From: Bacillota bacterium
GTDB taxonomy: Bacteria > Bacillota > Clostridia > Lachnospirales > Lachnospiraceae
Assembly (NCBI GenBank): GCA_023415595.1
Contig: JAEZJW010000156.1
Coordinates: 1-31,211 of the forward strand
DNA length: 31,211 nt
Reading direction: 5' to 3'
Within the stretch, counting starts at the first letter, position 1; the number at the start of each line of letters is the position of its first letter. This document shows positions 22,937 through 31,200 of this stretch, one piece after another. The notes below the pieces were generated by a model. That model saw nothing but the letters and a program-made list of their open reading frames with translations, was not told where the DNA came from and did no database searches. The position numbers and the translations under genes are program-made.

Positions 22937-24487
22937 TTATTCCGTTCCTTTGAAGTCCTTGATTGCGGTAATGATCTCCTCGATCTCCCTCTTATCCGAA
23001 TAGAACCGAATCGGATTATCCTGGGTCCTTACGATATAGAAGCTCTCATTGTACGGCATGTAGGAGGAGGTTAAGGTATTCCCGTTCGTCAGGTGATAGG
23101 TAATGGACAGGGTCGGTGTAAAGTCCTCTTCCTTCACCGGCTCCGCAATCTCTTTATCATAGCCTGCCAAAATAATAATCTGGTAGACATCCTTAAAGAC
23201 CTTCTCCTCGACAGTCTTGCCGTTGTAATAATAGGTTGCCGTTGTAATTTCTTTACCGGTTTCATCCTTGGCGGTATCTCTCCCTATTTCCATGGTATAA
23301 GGCTGACCGTCGATGCTGATTTCTATCTTATTAACGGTATCTATATTGGGTATGGTAATAAAGGAAGTAAGTACGCCAAAGGGATTCGTCTGCAGCATCT
23401 TATCTGCAGTTTCCGCTTTCATTGTATAAACACTGCTGCTGCCCTCCGGCCTTACATAATAATTCTCTCCGCCATCGCTGTTACCGACATAGATTTTATA
23501 GCTCTTTTCATCCTTATAGGTCTTTTCGGTAATCTCTTGCCCCGTATTCGGGTCGGTTTCAGGCTTATCCAGGGTCTCTGTGCGGGTTTCATAGTAGCCG
23601 ATGGTGATTGCCGCTGCAGGCTCCTCCAGGCCGTACTTTCCGAGCTCCTTACCGGTATAATCTATATTTTGGACGAATTTAATGCTTGCGTAATTCAGCA
23701 GAAGATCCGATACCTTAGTACCATCAGCGGAATATCCTTCTTCATAAGGCTGAAGAACTACCCAGGGAAACATTCCCGAGCCGGTTTTATCTGCTTTATT
23801 CTCAGTATCATAAAGCAGCTCAAAGTTATTCCCGTCCTTCTTCTCGACAACGATATGATAAATGCTATCTGCAGTTATCACCGGTACATTCTCTATTGCA
23901 GTCATATCAAGATCGCTGTAGGCCATTCTTGTTCCATAGGTGGTATCTAAGAGATATACAGTATCACTGTCATTTACCTGAGCATAATAACCGTCACCGG
24001 TTATCGCTTTGTCTCCGATATTAAGACGCAGGGCTTTCCCGTCCGACTGTATCGCTTCAAAGTAAATTGCAGGCTCTGCAAGTCCGTACTCCGCCGGATC
24101 CGCAGGTTTCTCCATAATCAGCTTCTTTGCCTTAACAACTGCAGCCAGATTTAACATATCAACCACTTTCTCCTGGTTAATCGGCCTTTCCGTTTCAGCT
24201 TCTGATTTCCATAGTTTGCCGTCCAGGTTCAGCTTCAGATCAGTGTTTTGATTGACCAGATGGATGGTATTAATCAGAGCGGTGTCCATCTTAGCCAATT
24301 CAAGATTCACTGCAGTATCGGGAGTCGCATTACCCTCATTATCCTGCATACTGCCCTGCTGATCAGAATCCTTCTTCCCGGATTCCTGTTCCCTGCCGGA
24401 ATACCAGAAGTAGAAGACTATTAATGCTGCGGTAGCAAGCAGAAGCGAAATTAAAGTAATCGCATTCTTCCTCTTCCTTCTTGACAT
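22937..24487 (-). CDS. DUF4340 protein of the Gld-like ABC module
   Basis: The 516-residue protein has an N-terminal membrane anchor (about 9-28) and an extracytoplasmic region carrying DUF4340-type repeats: LDGKLWKSEAETERPINQEKV, then PAEYGLAEPAIYFEA with the LRLNIGDKAITGDGYYAQVN unit, and a second copy around KYGLEEPAAAITIGYYE with YKIYVGNSDGGENYYVRP. DUF4340 genes typically accompany GldF/GldG-like ABC systems of unknown substrate. GGAGG lies 8 bases before the ATG, which overlaps the preceding stop as TAATG, so translation is probably coupled. It ends the four-gene operon before a long terminator. Confidence 0.88.
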   Translation of the reverse strand: MSRRKRKNAITLISLLLATAALIVFYFWYSGREQESGKKDSDQQGSMQDNEGNATPDTAVNLELAKMDTALINTIHLVNQNTDLKLNLDGKLWKSEAETERPINQEKVVDMLNLAAVVKAKKLIMEKPADPAEYGLAEPAIYFEAIQSDGKALRLNIGDKAITGDGYYAQVNDSDTVYLLDTTYGTRMAYSDLDMTAIENVPVITADSIYHIVVEKKDGNNFELLYDTENKADKTGSGMFPWVVLQPYEEGYSADGTKVSDLLLNYASIKFVQNIDYTGKELGKYGLEEPAAAITIGYYETRTETLDKPETDPNTGQEITEKTYKDEKSYKIYVGNSDGGENYYVRPEGSSSVYTMKAETADKMLQTNPFGVLTSFITIPNIDTVNKIEISIDGQPYTMEIGRDTAKDETGKEITTATYYYNGKTVEEKVFKDVYQIIILAGYDKEIAEPVKEEDFTPTLSITYHLTNGNTLTSSYMPYNESFYIVRTQDNPIRFYSDKREIEEIITAIKDFKGTE

Positions 24488-25953
24488 TAACGCTTCCTCC
24501 TTCTAAAACTGATCACTACTCCGCCGGTCAGAATGAGGAGCGGCAAGATAACAACTGTGATAATACCCCAGGAATTCGCCTGTTTTTGGGTAAGTGTCAG
24601 CGGGTCCGTTGCCAGACTCCTGGTTTTCACGGAGATCGGCTGAATTCCGCCTGCCAGATAGCTTATAGTTCCTGTAAGTAGCTCATAGTTTCCAAATCCC
24701 TCTAAAGCAGAATCATCAAATGTAAATTCTGATGAAAATACAACCAGATTTGAGCTGATGCCCTTAAAGGTATCGGTAGCCGCAATTCCAACATAGAAGG
24801 GTCCGTCAAGATCACCGATCTCCTTTGAAAAAGTCTCTGTTTCAAGATTGACCTTCGCATATGCCTTGCCCGAAGTAACCATCAGCGGTTCCACCTTAAG
24901 TGAGCTTCTGGTATTATCGAGAATCTGCAGACCTGTGGAGGATGGCATAATTACATATTTGCCGTACTCTATCGCTGTATTTGTAATCGCATGTTGTTTC
25001 ACATCAGGAATAATAAGATGCGGATTATTCTGTGCATGCTTACTCGAATCACCTTCAAAGATGATGCCGTCCTCCATCTGCATTCCATAATACTCCATTA
25101 AAACCTTTAAGTTTTCCAGTTTAATGGAGTTATAATCCACTACGAGTAATACATCGCCACCCTTTTCCATATAATCCATGATCATATCAATCTCATCGGT
25201 GGTGAAGTCTGTTTCCGGGGAGTTGATCATTAAGATATCGCAATCCTCAGGAATGCTTGAAATCGTCAGGGTCGGAGTGGTATTTACCTTCACATTCTGC
25301 TTTTCCAGCGCTGAAGCGAAAATCTGTCCGGTTTCCTTCTCCTTATGTCCGGTGGTGGTATAGATGACCGGAACATCCTCTGTAGTAACATACTGGATTG
25401 CGGAGGTAAGCTTACCCTCCACATCAATGCCGACTAAGTTATAATTGAAGGTTTCATAGTTAAATTCATCCCCATAAACCAGCATATCCTCATAATCTAC
25501 ATACATTGCACGATTATTGCTGTGATTTACGACCAGGAAGCTGTTGGCTTTGACCTCATCCTCCACATACCGGGAAGCAAACTTCGGATATAGAACCGGA
25601 TCCTTCAGCTCCACCTTGATATGGCCTGACAGGCTTTCATATTTATCTGCAATCCTTTTAAAAATCTGAGTCTCTTTTCCCGTCTCTACCAGATAGTAGA
25701 TTGAGATATCATCCTTGATACCCTTCACCAGATCCTTCGTGGGCTGTGTCAGAGTATAATATTGGTTTGTACTTAAGTCAGCCTTCAGGTCCATTTTAGA
25801 TATGATCAGATTGATCACTACCAACAGGGCCAGCACAATGACAGTAAGTAATGACGTATAAGCCCCGCTCTTAAATTTCCTGCCGGAAAAGGAGGTCTTA
25901 AGCTTGCCGAATACTCCGGTTTTCTTATTGTCCTGATTATTTAATTCGTTCAT
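24487..25953 (-). CDS. GldG-like ABC-associated membrane protein
   Basis: The 488-residue protein has a basic N-terminal tail, a membrane segment (about 32-52), a long outer domain and a C-terminal membrane segment (about 463-483) followed by FRRRKR. The outer domain fits the GldG/DUF4350-like family: STNQYYTLTQPTKDLVKGIKD, IYTTTGHKEKETGQIFASAL, DCDILMINSPETDFTTDEID and MEKGGDVLLVVDYNS. This is the auxiliary domain class found with ABC-2 permeases. GGAGGAG lies just before the ATG. Its stop overlaps the start of the DUF4340 gene, and it follows the permease by 16 bases. Confidence 0.88.
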   Translation of the reverse strand: MNELNNQDNKKTGVFGKLKTSFSGRKFKSGAYTSLLTVIVLALLVVINLIISKMDLKADLSTNQYYTLTQPTKDLVKGIKDDISIYYLVETGKETQIFKRIADKYESLSGHIKVELKDPVLYPKFASRYVEDEVKANSFLVVNHSNNRAMYVDYEDMLVYGDEFNYETFNYNLVGIDVEGKLTSAIQYVTTEDVPVIYTTTGHKEKETGQIFASALEKQNVKVNTTPTLTISSIPEDCDILMINSPETDFTTDEIDMIMDYMEKGGDVLLVVDYNSIKLENLKVLMEYYGMQMEDGIIFEGDSSKHAQNNPHLIIPDVKQHAITNTAIEYGKYVIMPSSTGLQILDNTRSSLKVEPLMVTSGKAYAKVNLETETFSKEIGDLDGPFYVGIAATDTFKGISSNLVVFSSEFTFDDSALEGFGNYELLTGTISYLAGGIQPISVKTRSLATDPLTLTQKQANSWGIITVVILPLLILTGGVVISFRRRKR

Positions 25954-25969
25954 CGTTCTCTCCTCCTCC

Positions 25970-26833
25970 CTAGCTCCATCTCTTCTTCTTAATCACTTGT
26001 ACAGTTAAAAATAAGAATAAGAAGATGATACTGATATAGTAAATAATATCCGCCAGATCAAATACCCCATATTGGAAGGAATCATATCTGGAAATCAGGG
26101 ATAACCATTTCATAATCTTACCGATTAATCCGTCAAACATTACCTTGTTCACGAGGAAAAGGATGACGAGAGCAGCCTCCCCAACTAGTCCGATGAATGC
26201 GCTGACAAAAAGATTATGCATCATCAGATACAGAATCAGGCAGATCGCGAGAACCGCTGCCATACTGACGATAAAGGAGATCTTATTGTCTACAGGTAAT
26301 ATCGGTGCGATCATATCCATAAGCAGGGTAATCAGGAATACAAAGAAAGCGATAACCGCTGCTACTACCTGGCTCTCCGTAAGTGAGGAGATGAACAGGC
26401 CGATGGCCAGATAAGTCCCGCCGAGAATGAGAAAACCCAAGATACTTGCATAAGCGGAAGCCATCGGAACATATCCGTACTGCTTCATGATCATAGGATA
26501 CAGGCTGGTCACTGCCATTACGGATCCGTAAACTGTAAAAACAGCAAGAAATTTACCCAGAACGATGGAGCTTGCTGTTAAAGGAGAAGTAAACAGCAGC
26601 TGATCCGTCTTCTGCCTGTTCTCCTCTGCCATTAATCTCATGGTAATGAGTGGGATCAGCAGAACAAAGATAAAGGTAATTCCGGTTAAAGTAAACTCAA
26701 AATTCGGCTGCTTGGAATATAAATTCTGCAGATAAAAGAAGATACCGATGATCATCAGAAAGAAGGCGATGAAGACATATCCGATGATAGAGGTAAAATA
26801 AGCACGTAATTCCTTCTTATAGATTGCCAGCAT
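25970..26833 (-). CDS. ABC-2 type permease (GldF-like)
   Basis: This is a 287-residue permease with six hydrophobic segments. The N-terminal MLAIYKKELRAYFTSIIGYV and the loop TMRLMAEENRQKTDQLLFTSP are typical of ABC-2 permeases of the GldF/NosY group. GGAGGAG lies 8 bases before the ATG. The start is inside the last 17 bases of the ATPase gene, so the two are translationally coupled. With the ATPase it should form the transport core; the substrate is unknown. Confidence 0.9.
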   Translation of the reverse strand: MLAIYKKELRAYFTSIIGYVFIAFFLMIIGIFFYLQNLYSKQPNFEFTLTGITFIFVLLIPLITMRLMAEENRQKTDQLLFTSPLTASSIVLGKFLAVFTVYGSVMAVTSLYPMIMKQYGYVPMASAYASILGFLILGGTYLAIGLFISSLTESQVVAAVIAFFVFLITLLMDMIAPILPVDNKISFIVSMAAVLAICLILYLMMHNLFVSAFIGLVGEAALVILFLVNKVMFDGLIGKIMKWLSLISRYDSFQYGVFDLADIIYYISIIFLFLFLTVQVIKKKRWS

Positions 26834-27848
26834 CAGTTTTCTCCTCCTCTCTGTTCTGTAACGTTTCTTCCGGAGCAGTATCCGTTTCCATCAGCTGCTC
26901 CAGCTGCTCAAATCTCTTATCCCTGGTTGCCATCAGGTAGATATCCTCCAGGGTAAGGCGCTTTGTCTGCATTTCCAACAATGGTGTACCTGCCTCATGC
27001 ATTGCATAGAATATCTTCTCACGAATATCCACATTCTCCTCGCAGAATACGGTCAGTTCTACGGTTCCGGCTTCATAGCTCTCCATCTGCTCAATTTTAT
27101 GAATCCCCTCAAGCTTATTCAGAGCCTTGATTATACTGTCTTTATCTCCCTTTACTGTTAGCTTAAGGTCCCCGGTATTACCAAAGTGGCGGATCATGTT
27201 CTCAGGAGTATCTGCCACCACCAGCTTGCCGCGGTCAATGATCAGAATCGTATCACAGACTGCACTTACTTCCTGCATGATATGGGAGCTCAGGATAATG
27301 GTATGATTCTTGCTGAGCTTACGGATCAGGTCTCTGATTTCAATAATCTGCTTCGGATCAAGTCCAACAGTCGGCTCATCCAGTATGATCAGCTCCGGAT
27401 CTCCCAGGATAGCCTGTGCCAGGCCTACTCTCTGCTTATAGCCCTTGGACAGATGCTTGATCAGGCGGTTTGCAACCGGGGTAATCTTCGTTGCCTCCAT
27501 TGCTTCGGCAATCATCTTGTCCTTCCCAGCTTTCTTCACCTTCTTGATATCCGCAGCGAAATACAGGTATTCCTTCACTGTCATATCAGGATAGAGTGGA
27601 GGGAATTCCGGCAGATACCCAATCATCTTCTTAACTTCTTCCGGTTCCTCAAACACATCCAAACCATTGATGGTAACTGTACCTTCCGTGGCAGAGATAT
27701 AACCGGTAATAATATTCATTGTAGTTGATTTCCCTGCTCCGTTGGGACCTAAGAAGCCCAGGACCTGTCCTTTGTTCACTGTAAAGGAAAGATGGTCCAC
27801 GGCGGTATGATCACCATAACGCTTCACTAAATTCCTTACTTCAATCAA
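26817..27848 (-). CDS. ABC transporter ATP-binding protein
   Basis: The 343-residue ATPase has Walker A GPNGAGKST (34-42), the ABC signature LSKGYKQR (133-140), Walker B LIILDEPT (153-160) and the H-loop ILSSHIM. A C-terminal extension of about 120 residues, ending in an acidic EETLQNREEEKTD tail, follows the usual core, as in drug or gliding-type exporters. The start is TTG at 27848, with AGGAGG 8 bases upstream giving MIEVRNLVKRYGDHTAV. It opens a four-gene operon: ATPase, permease, GldG-like, DUF4340. Confidence 0.92.
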   Translation of the reverse strand: MIEVRNLVKRYGDHTAVDHLSFTVNKGQVLGFLGPNGAGKSTTMNIITGYISATEGTVTINGLDVFEEPEEVKKMIGYLPEFPPLYPDMTVKEYLYFAADIKKVKKAGKDKMIAEAMEATKITPVANRLIKHLSKGYKQRVGLAQAILGDPELIILDEPTVGLDPKQIIEIRDLIRKLSKNHTIILSSHIMQEVSAVCDTILIIDRGKLVVADTPENMIRHFGNTGDLKLTVKGDKDSIIKALNKLEGIHKIEQMESYEAGTVELTVFCEENVDIREKIFYAMHEAGTPLLEMQTKRLTLEDIYLMATRDKRFEQLEQLMETDTAPEETLQNREEEKTDAGNL

Positions 27849-28146
27849 ATTAGTCTCCTCCTAACCTCATTTTATCGAACTAAAAGCCCGGATATCACCT
27901 ATTATGCTACCCAGCATTTTCAAGCTGTACTGCCTTCTTATGGTAAATCCGAACCAACTGTATCCATCATACAATAAGAATACGAAAATTTTGTGAACAA
28001 AATTAAAATTTCTATCATAAAGTGTATACTCGCAGAATAAATCCTCTTGTTATAACGCCAGGGGAACATTGGTAATACATTTCGCAAAAAAACACCTGGA
28101 GCGTCGGACCTTGCCGATATTCCAGGTGTTATAAAATATATGCTTT
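27849..28146. other. Intergenic region between dapB and the ABC module
   Basis: These 298 bases hold the dapB terminator at the right end and the leader of the ABC operon at the left. The best promoter candidate for the ABC operon on the minus strand is TTGTTC (28000-27995) with TATTGT (27976-27971), an 18-base spacer and poor -10. I see no ORF. Confidence 0.4.
28086..28130 (-). terminator. Terminator of the dap operon
   Basis: AACACCTGGA (28091-28100) pairs perfectly with TCCAGGTGTT (28121-28130), with an inner TCGG/CCGA hairpin in the loop. On the minus strand it runs into a T tract (28092-28086). Confidence 0.88.
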
Positions 28147-28902
28147 TTATCCAACAACATCACTCATTCCATACATACCGGCAGGCTTCCCGGGAAGGTA
28201 CTTTGCAGCCTGTACCGCTCCCTTGGCAAATACCGCTTTAGAATATGCTGAATGCTTAATTTCGATTACTTCATCCATTCCTGCGAAGATCACCTCATGT
28301 TCCCCTACGATAGTCCCGCCCCTGACGGACGAGAAACCAATCTCCTTCTTCCCTCTCGGGGAACGTTCTTCAGAACGGTCATACTTATATCCATATTCAT
28401 TCCCCAGAACCTCATTCATCGCATCTGCCAGAGCAAGTGCTGTTCCGGAGGGGGCATCCACCTTCTTGTTATGATGACGTTCTACAATTTCTATGTCATA
28501 GCCTGCTTCAGCGAGATTTCTCGCTGCGTCCTGTACCAGCTTTAGGAGCAGGTTAATTCCCATGGACATGTTGGCTGATCTGAGAATTGGAATCACATTT
28601 GAAGCTTCATCGATCAGGAGTAAATCCTCCTTTGAGATGCCTGTGGTACATAGTACAATTCCGATTCCCTGTCTGATCGCGTAGTCCAGCATCTCACCTA
28701 TGTTCACCGGAGCAGAAAAATCAATGATAACATCTGCCTTAACATTGCATTGCTTGAAGCTGTGATATACCGGATATTTATTCAGTCTGTTCGAGGAGAC
28801 ATCCACGCCTGCTACAATAACCGCATTCTCATCCTCATCTACGATCTGTGTAATCACCTGTCCCATTTTACCGTTACAGCCCCGTAAAATGATATTTGTC
28901 AT
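28147..28902 (-). CDS. dapB: 4-hydroxy-tetrahydrodipicolinate reductase (DapB)
   Basis: DapB reduces the DapA product with NAD(P)H in diaminopimelate/lysine synthesis, which also supplies dipicolinate for spores. The 251-residue protein has the nucleotide-binding GCNGKMG (8-14), VIIDFSAP, the CTTG turn, and the substrate-binding ERHHNKKVDAPSGTA with H143/H144 and K147/K148. The length is normal for clostridial DapB. It lies 48 bases after dapA and ends at a strong terminator. The Rossmann loop and catalytic histidines are all present. Confidence 0.96.
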   Translation of the reverse strand: MTNIILRGCNGKMGQVITQIVDEDENAVIVAGVDVSSNRLNKYPVYHSFKQCNVKADVIIDFSAPVNIGEMLDYAIRQGIGIVLCTTGISKEDLLLIDEASNVIPILRSANMSMGINLLLKLVQDAARNLAEAGYDIEIVERHHNKKVDAPSGTALALADAMNEVLGNEYGYKYDRSEERSPRGKKEIGFSSVRGGTIVGEHEVIFAGMDEVIEIKHSAYSKAVFAKGAVQAAKYLPGKPAGMYGMSDVVG

Positions 28903-28950
28903 ATGCTTCCTCCATTCATCGGAATCTATCGGATTCCTTATTGTTCATTA

Positions 28951-29835
28951 TCATGCCAATCCTGCGGATTTTAATGCATTTGCAAGTCGTTCCGCGTTTA
29001 TGGGTTCCATCTCGGTCAGAGGCATTCTTAAGGGTCCTACCTGATAGCCCATCAGATTTAACGCTTTTTTAACCGGAATCGGGTTTACCTCACAGAAAAG
29101 AGCATTAATCAAAGGCAGGTATTGTAACTGCAGCTCACAGCTTCCCTTCACATCTCCCTCAAGATATTTGATTACCATCTCATGGGTTTGCTTCGGAAGG
29201 ATATTGGATAGGACAGAGATGACACCGACTCCGCCGAGAGATAGCACAGGGACAACCATCTCATCACAGCCGGAATACAGATCGATATCACTGCCGCAGA
29301 GCTGCATGATCTCTGCAACCTGTGCGATATTTCCACTGGCCTCCTTAATTCCTACGATATTATCCACATTCTTCACCAGGGTCGCTACGGTCTGGGGAAG
29401 AATATTGCAGCCGGTACGGCCGGGTACATTGTACATAATAATAGGAAGAGATACTGCATTAGCGATCGCAGTAAAATGTCCGATCAGTCCCTTTTGTGTT
29501 GCCTTATTATAATAGGGCGTAACGACGAGTAATGCATCTGCCCCATAGCTTTCAGCCTCTTTTGAGAGATAAATTGCCGTATCCGTACAATTCGAGCCGG
29601 TGCCAGCAATTACAGGAACTCTTTTGTTCACTTTATTTACTGTATACCTAATGCACTCCAGATGCTCTTCATGGGTTAATGTGGATGCCTCTCCGGTGGT
29701 CCCACAGATAATAATACTGTCCGTTCCTTCTGCGATCTGAAACTCTATCAGCTCCCCAAGTTTCTCGTAATTCACTTCATTTTTTTCCGTAAACGGTGTT
29801 ACGATTGCTACACCTGCTCCTTTAAATACTGCCAT
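28951..29835 (-). CDS. dapA: 4-hydroxy-tetrahydrodipicolinate synthase (DapA)
   Basis: DapA condenses pyruvate with aspartate semialdehyde, the committed step to diaminopimelate and lysine. The 294-residue TIM-barrel protein shows GTTGEASTL (45-53), TPYYNKATQKGL, YNVPGRTGCN (Y135, R140) and the Schiff-base lysine in VGIKEASGN (K164). AGGAGG lies 8 bases before the ATG. It follows a small, apparently split gene by 38 bases; together with dapB they form one operon from the promoter at 30241-30269. No lysine riboswitch is visible in the short leader. Confidence 0.97.
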   Translation of the reverse strand: MAVFKGAGVAIVTPFTEKNEVNYEKLGELIEFQIAEGTDSIIICGTTGEASTLTHEEHLECIRYTVNKVNKRVPVIAGTGSNCTDTAIYLSKEAESYGADALLVVTPYYNKATQKGLIGHFTAIANAVSLPIIMYNVPGRTGCNILPQTVATLVKNVDNIVGIKEASGNIAQVAEIMQLCGSDIDLYSGCDEMVVPVLSLGGVGVISVLSNILPKQTHEMVIKYLEGDVKGSCELQLQYLPLINALFCEVNPIPVKKALNLMGYQVGPLRMPLTEMEPINAERLANALKSAGLA

Positions 29836-29873
29836 AACTAATGCCTCCTAGATTGGTTTTTATTGAGAGGCGG

Positions 29874-30119
29874 CTATCCACCTCCTGTATTATTGTCGGG
29901 TATCCTACGAACTTCCCGTGCAAAAGACATTGCATCCAGTATTTTTACGTAAAAAAAGTCGACCCCGGAGTCGACACTAAAGAATAACTGAAGGGTAACA
30001 TGAAGATATACTACATGCTCCGACAGTAATAAATATTCTTTAGGCAGCTCTCCATCAAATTCATGATGACAGTCATATGGTTCTTCACCATATGCCCAGC
30101 AGAAATGTATCAGGTCCAT
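29874..30119 (-). CDS. Small unrecognised protein upstream of dapA (main reading frame)
   Basis: This 81-residue frame begins MDLIHFCWAYGEEPYDCHHE, continues with EYLLLSEHVVYLHVTLQLFF and ends in a Gly-rich PDNNTGGG tail. I recognise no family. Its ATG has no ribosome site of its own and overlaps, as TAATG, the stop of a 22-codon ORF that does have one. Reading upstream in this frame gives KGNDAEAV directly before M1, which joins naturally to the 22-codon ORF if one base is skipped back. It may therefore be the larger part of a gene of about 104 codons, interrupted by a frameshift, or a second cistron translated by coupling. It precedes dapA in the same operon. Confidence 0.55.
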   Translation of the reverse strand: MDLIHFCWAYGEEPYDCHHEFDGELPKEYLLLSEHVVYLHVTLQLFFSVDSGVDFFYVKILDAMSFAREVRRIPDNNTGGG

Positions 30120-30187
30120 TACCGCTTCGGCATCGTTTCCTTTCGACTGCGTTCCTCTATGTCTGACATATCCGGCAGTTTACTCAT
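30119..30187 (-). pseudogene. 22-codon upstream frame, possible N-terminal piece of the split gene
   Basis: ATG 30187 is preceded by GAGGAG at 9 bases and encodes MSKLPDMSDIEERSRKETMP plus two residues, then TAA. At the CGA-AAG-GAA stretch (about 30139-30144) a -1 shift would continue as RSRKGNDAEAVMDLIHF in the next frame. Explanations are a one-base loss in a G run (mutation or sequencing error), a programmed A-AAG slip, or a coupled leader peptide. Confidence 0.5.
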
Positions 30188-30240
30188 AAACAATGCTCCT
30201 CTACCATAAGCAATATGTTTTTCGCAAAATTCGTAACTTC

Positions 30241-30269
30241 ATATTAACACCTGACTTTTACATTGTCAA
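30241..30269 (-). promoter_or_regulatory. Sigma-A promoter of the dap operon
   Basis: On the minus strand a perfect TTGACA (30269-30264) and TAATAT (30246-30241) are separated by 17 bases. Transcription should begin near 30234, about 47 bases before the first ATG, too short for a lysine riboswitch. Confidence 0.85.
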
Positions 30270-30291
30270 TCATTATTTTCCAGTTAAAAAA

Positions 30292-30414
30292 TCCCATATT
30301 CTAAAGATTTTCAGCTGTCCACGGACAATACCCGTGCTACCGGTTACCATACCATATTATTCACACGGAATGTTTTGGTGATGGTATACAGCTTTAAAAC
30401 CTTAGATTATGGGA
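30292..30414. repeat. Fold-back element 1 (long imperfect stem with three-way junction)
   Basis: TCCCATA (30292-30298) pairs with TATGGGA (30408-30414). The stem continues inward through TCTAA/TTAGA, TTTT/AAAA and AGCTGT/ACAGCT (30313-30318/30388-30393), with small interruptions. Inside are CACGG/CCGTG (30320-30324/30332-30336) and TACCATACCA with TGGT-bulge-ATGGTA (30345-30354/30376-30386). It lies upstream of the dap promoter and outside all genes. It fits either a MITE-like inverted-repeat element or a structured RNA; I recognise no known class. Confidence 0.6.
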
Positions 30415-30424
30415 CCCATTCCAT

Positions 30425-30574
30425 ATATTAAGTTTAGTTATAGTTTCAAAATGTGCTCTCACATTTCCGGATATAATAGATTGATATTCAAGCTTGCTTG
30501 CGATAGCAATCTATTGTATTCGGAAAGCACCGAAGGTGCTTTTGAAACTATAATCAAACAATAGAACTTAATAT
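30425..30574. repeat. Fold-back element 2 (cloverleaf-like) abutting the ssb-like gene
   Basis: Outer arms ATATTAAGTT/AACTTAATAT (30425-30434/30565-30574) and a perfect 14-bp stem TTATAGTTTCAAAA (30438-30451) with 30540-30553 enclose three hairpins. These are TGTG/CACA (30452-30463), an 18-bp stem with two G-U pairs (30466-30483/30507-30524), and AGCACC/GGTGCT (30526-30540). The right arm includes the stop codon of the ssb-like gene, so it may also work as its terminator. The layout is typical of a small non-autonomous inverted-repeat element or a folded RNA. Confidence 0.65.
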
Positions 30575-31200
30575 TCCTCCAGATACTCCAGCTTGCTTAC
30601 AGATACTTCATAAGCAATCCTTTTTTCAAATTCAGTCTCACCCAGCTTCTTCTGATACTCCCTGCTCTGGATCCTGCCCCAGATCTGGACATGACCACCT
30701 ACTGCGAAGCTCTCAGCAAATCTTGCATTTCTTCCCCAGCTGATACAGGGGATATAATCCGATTTGCCATAGGGGCGGTTGACTGCCAGCAAGATGTCCG
30801 CAATCTCTCTTCCGAGGGGTGTTTTCCTGTAAATAGGGGGCTTACAAACAAAGCCATCCAGGAAAATATGGTTTGGCTTCGCATTCTCAGATAGCTCATC
30901 CACTATCTTAATTTCCCTGGCGAATACCGACAATACCAGCTTGTTCTTACTCTCCTCATGCCTGTTATAGGATCTGAACTGTCCTAGGATCTCTGCGAAT
31001 TTCCCCCTGTAGTCCTGCTTTACATCAATGAGTCTTTCCGATACCATGACAGGGATCATGTCATAGGAATTGCTGAGCCTGTTCACCAGAATCTCCAGAA
31101 CATAAAATCCTTCTCCAAATACATCATGGCTGAATGTAAACTCACTGACTACCTCTCCTGCAATACTTACTTGATTGTTATCAAATACTTTATCCGTCAT
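30568..31200 (-). CDS. Single-stranded DNA-binding protein with two tandem OB folds
   Basis: The 210-residue protein reads as two OB-fold units. The first is at about 8-100 (VSIAGEVVSEFTFSHDVFGEG, IPVMVSERL, GQFRSYNR, LVLSVFAREI). The second, at about 110-205, is closer to classical SSB (NHIFLDGFVCKPPIYRKTPL, GREIADILLAVNRPYGKSDY, CISWGRNARFAESFAVG, WGRIQSREYQKK). There is no glycine-rich linker and no acidic DDxxPF tip, which ordinary bacterial SSB uses to bind partners, so it is probably an accessory SSB and not the main replication one. AGAGGT lies 6 bases before the ATG near the window edge; its promoter is outside. Confidence 0.85.
   Translation of the reverse strand: MTDKVFDNNQVSIAGEVVSEFTFSHDVFGEGFYVLEILVNRLSNSYDMIPVMVSERLIDVKQDYRGKFAEILGQFRSYNRHEESKNKLVLSVFAREIKIVDELSENAKPNHIFLDGFVCKPPIYRKTPLGREIADILLAVNRPYGKSDYIPCISWGRNARFAESFAVGGHVQIWGRIQSREYQKKLGETEFEKRIAYEVSVSKLEYLEEY

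Noticed and set aside
23093..23950. Long plus-strand open frame (285 codons) inside the DUF4340 gene
   Set aside because: It is antisense to a well-supported gene, lacks a ribosome site and its translation resembles no protein family; a shadow of the real frame.
30188..30290. Lysine riboswitch upstream of the dap genes
   Set aside because: The predicted transcript starts near 30234, leaving a leader of about 47 bases, and none of the conserved lysine-riboswitch motifs are visible.
30193..30381. Plus-strand 62-codon frame in the ssb/dap gap
   Set aside because: It runs antisense through the dap promoter and into fold-back element 1, has no ribosome site and gives an unconvincing protein.
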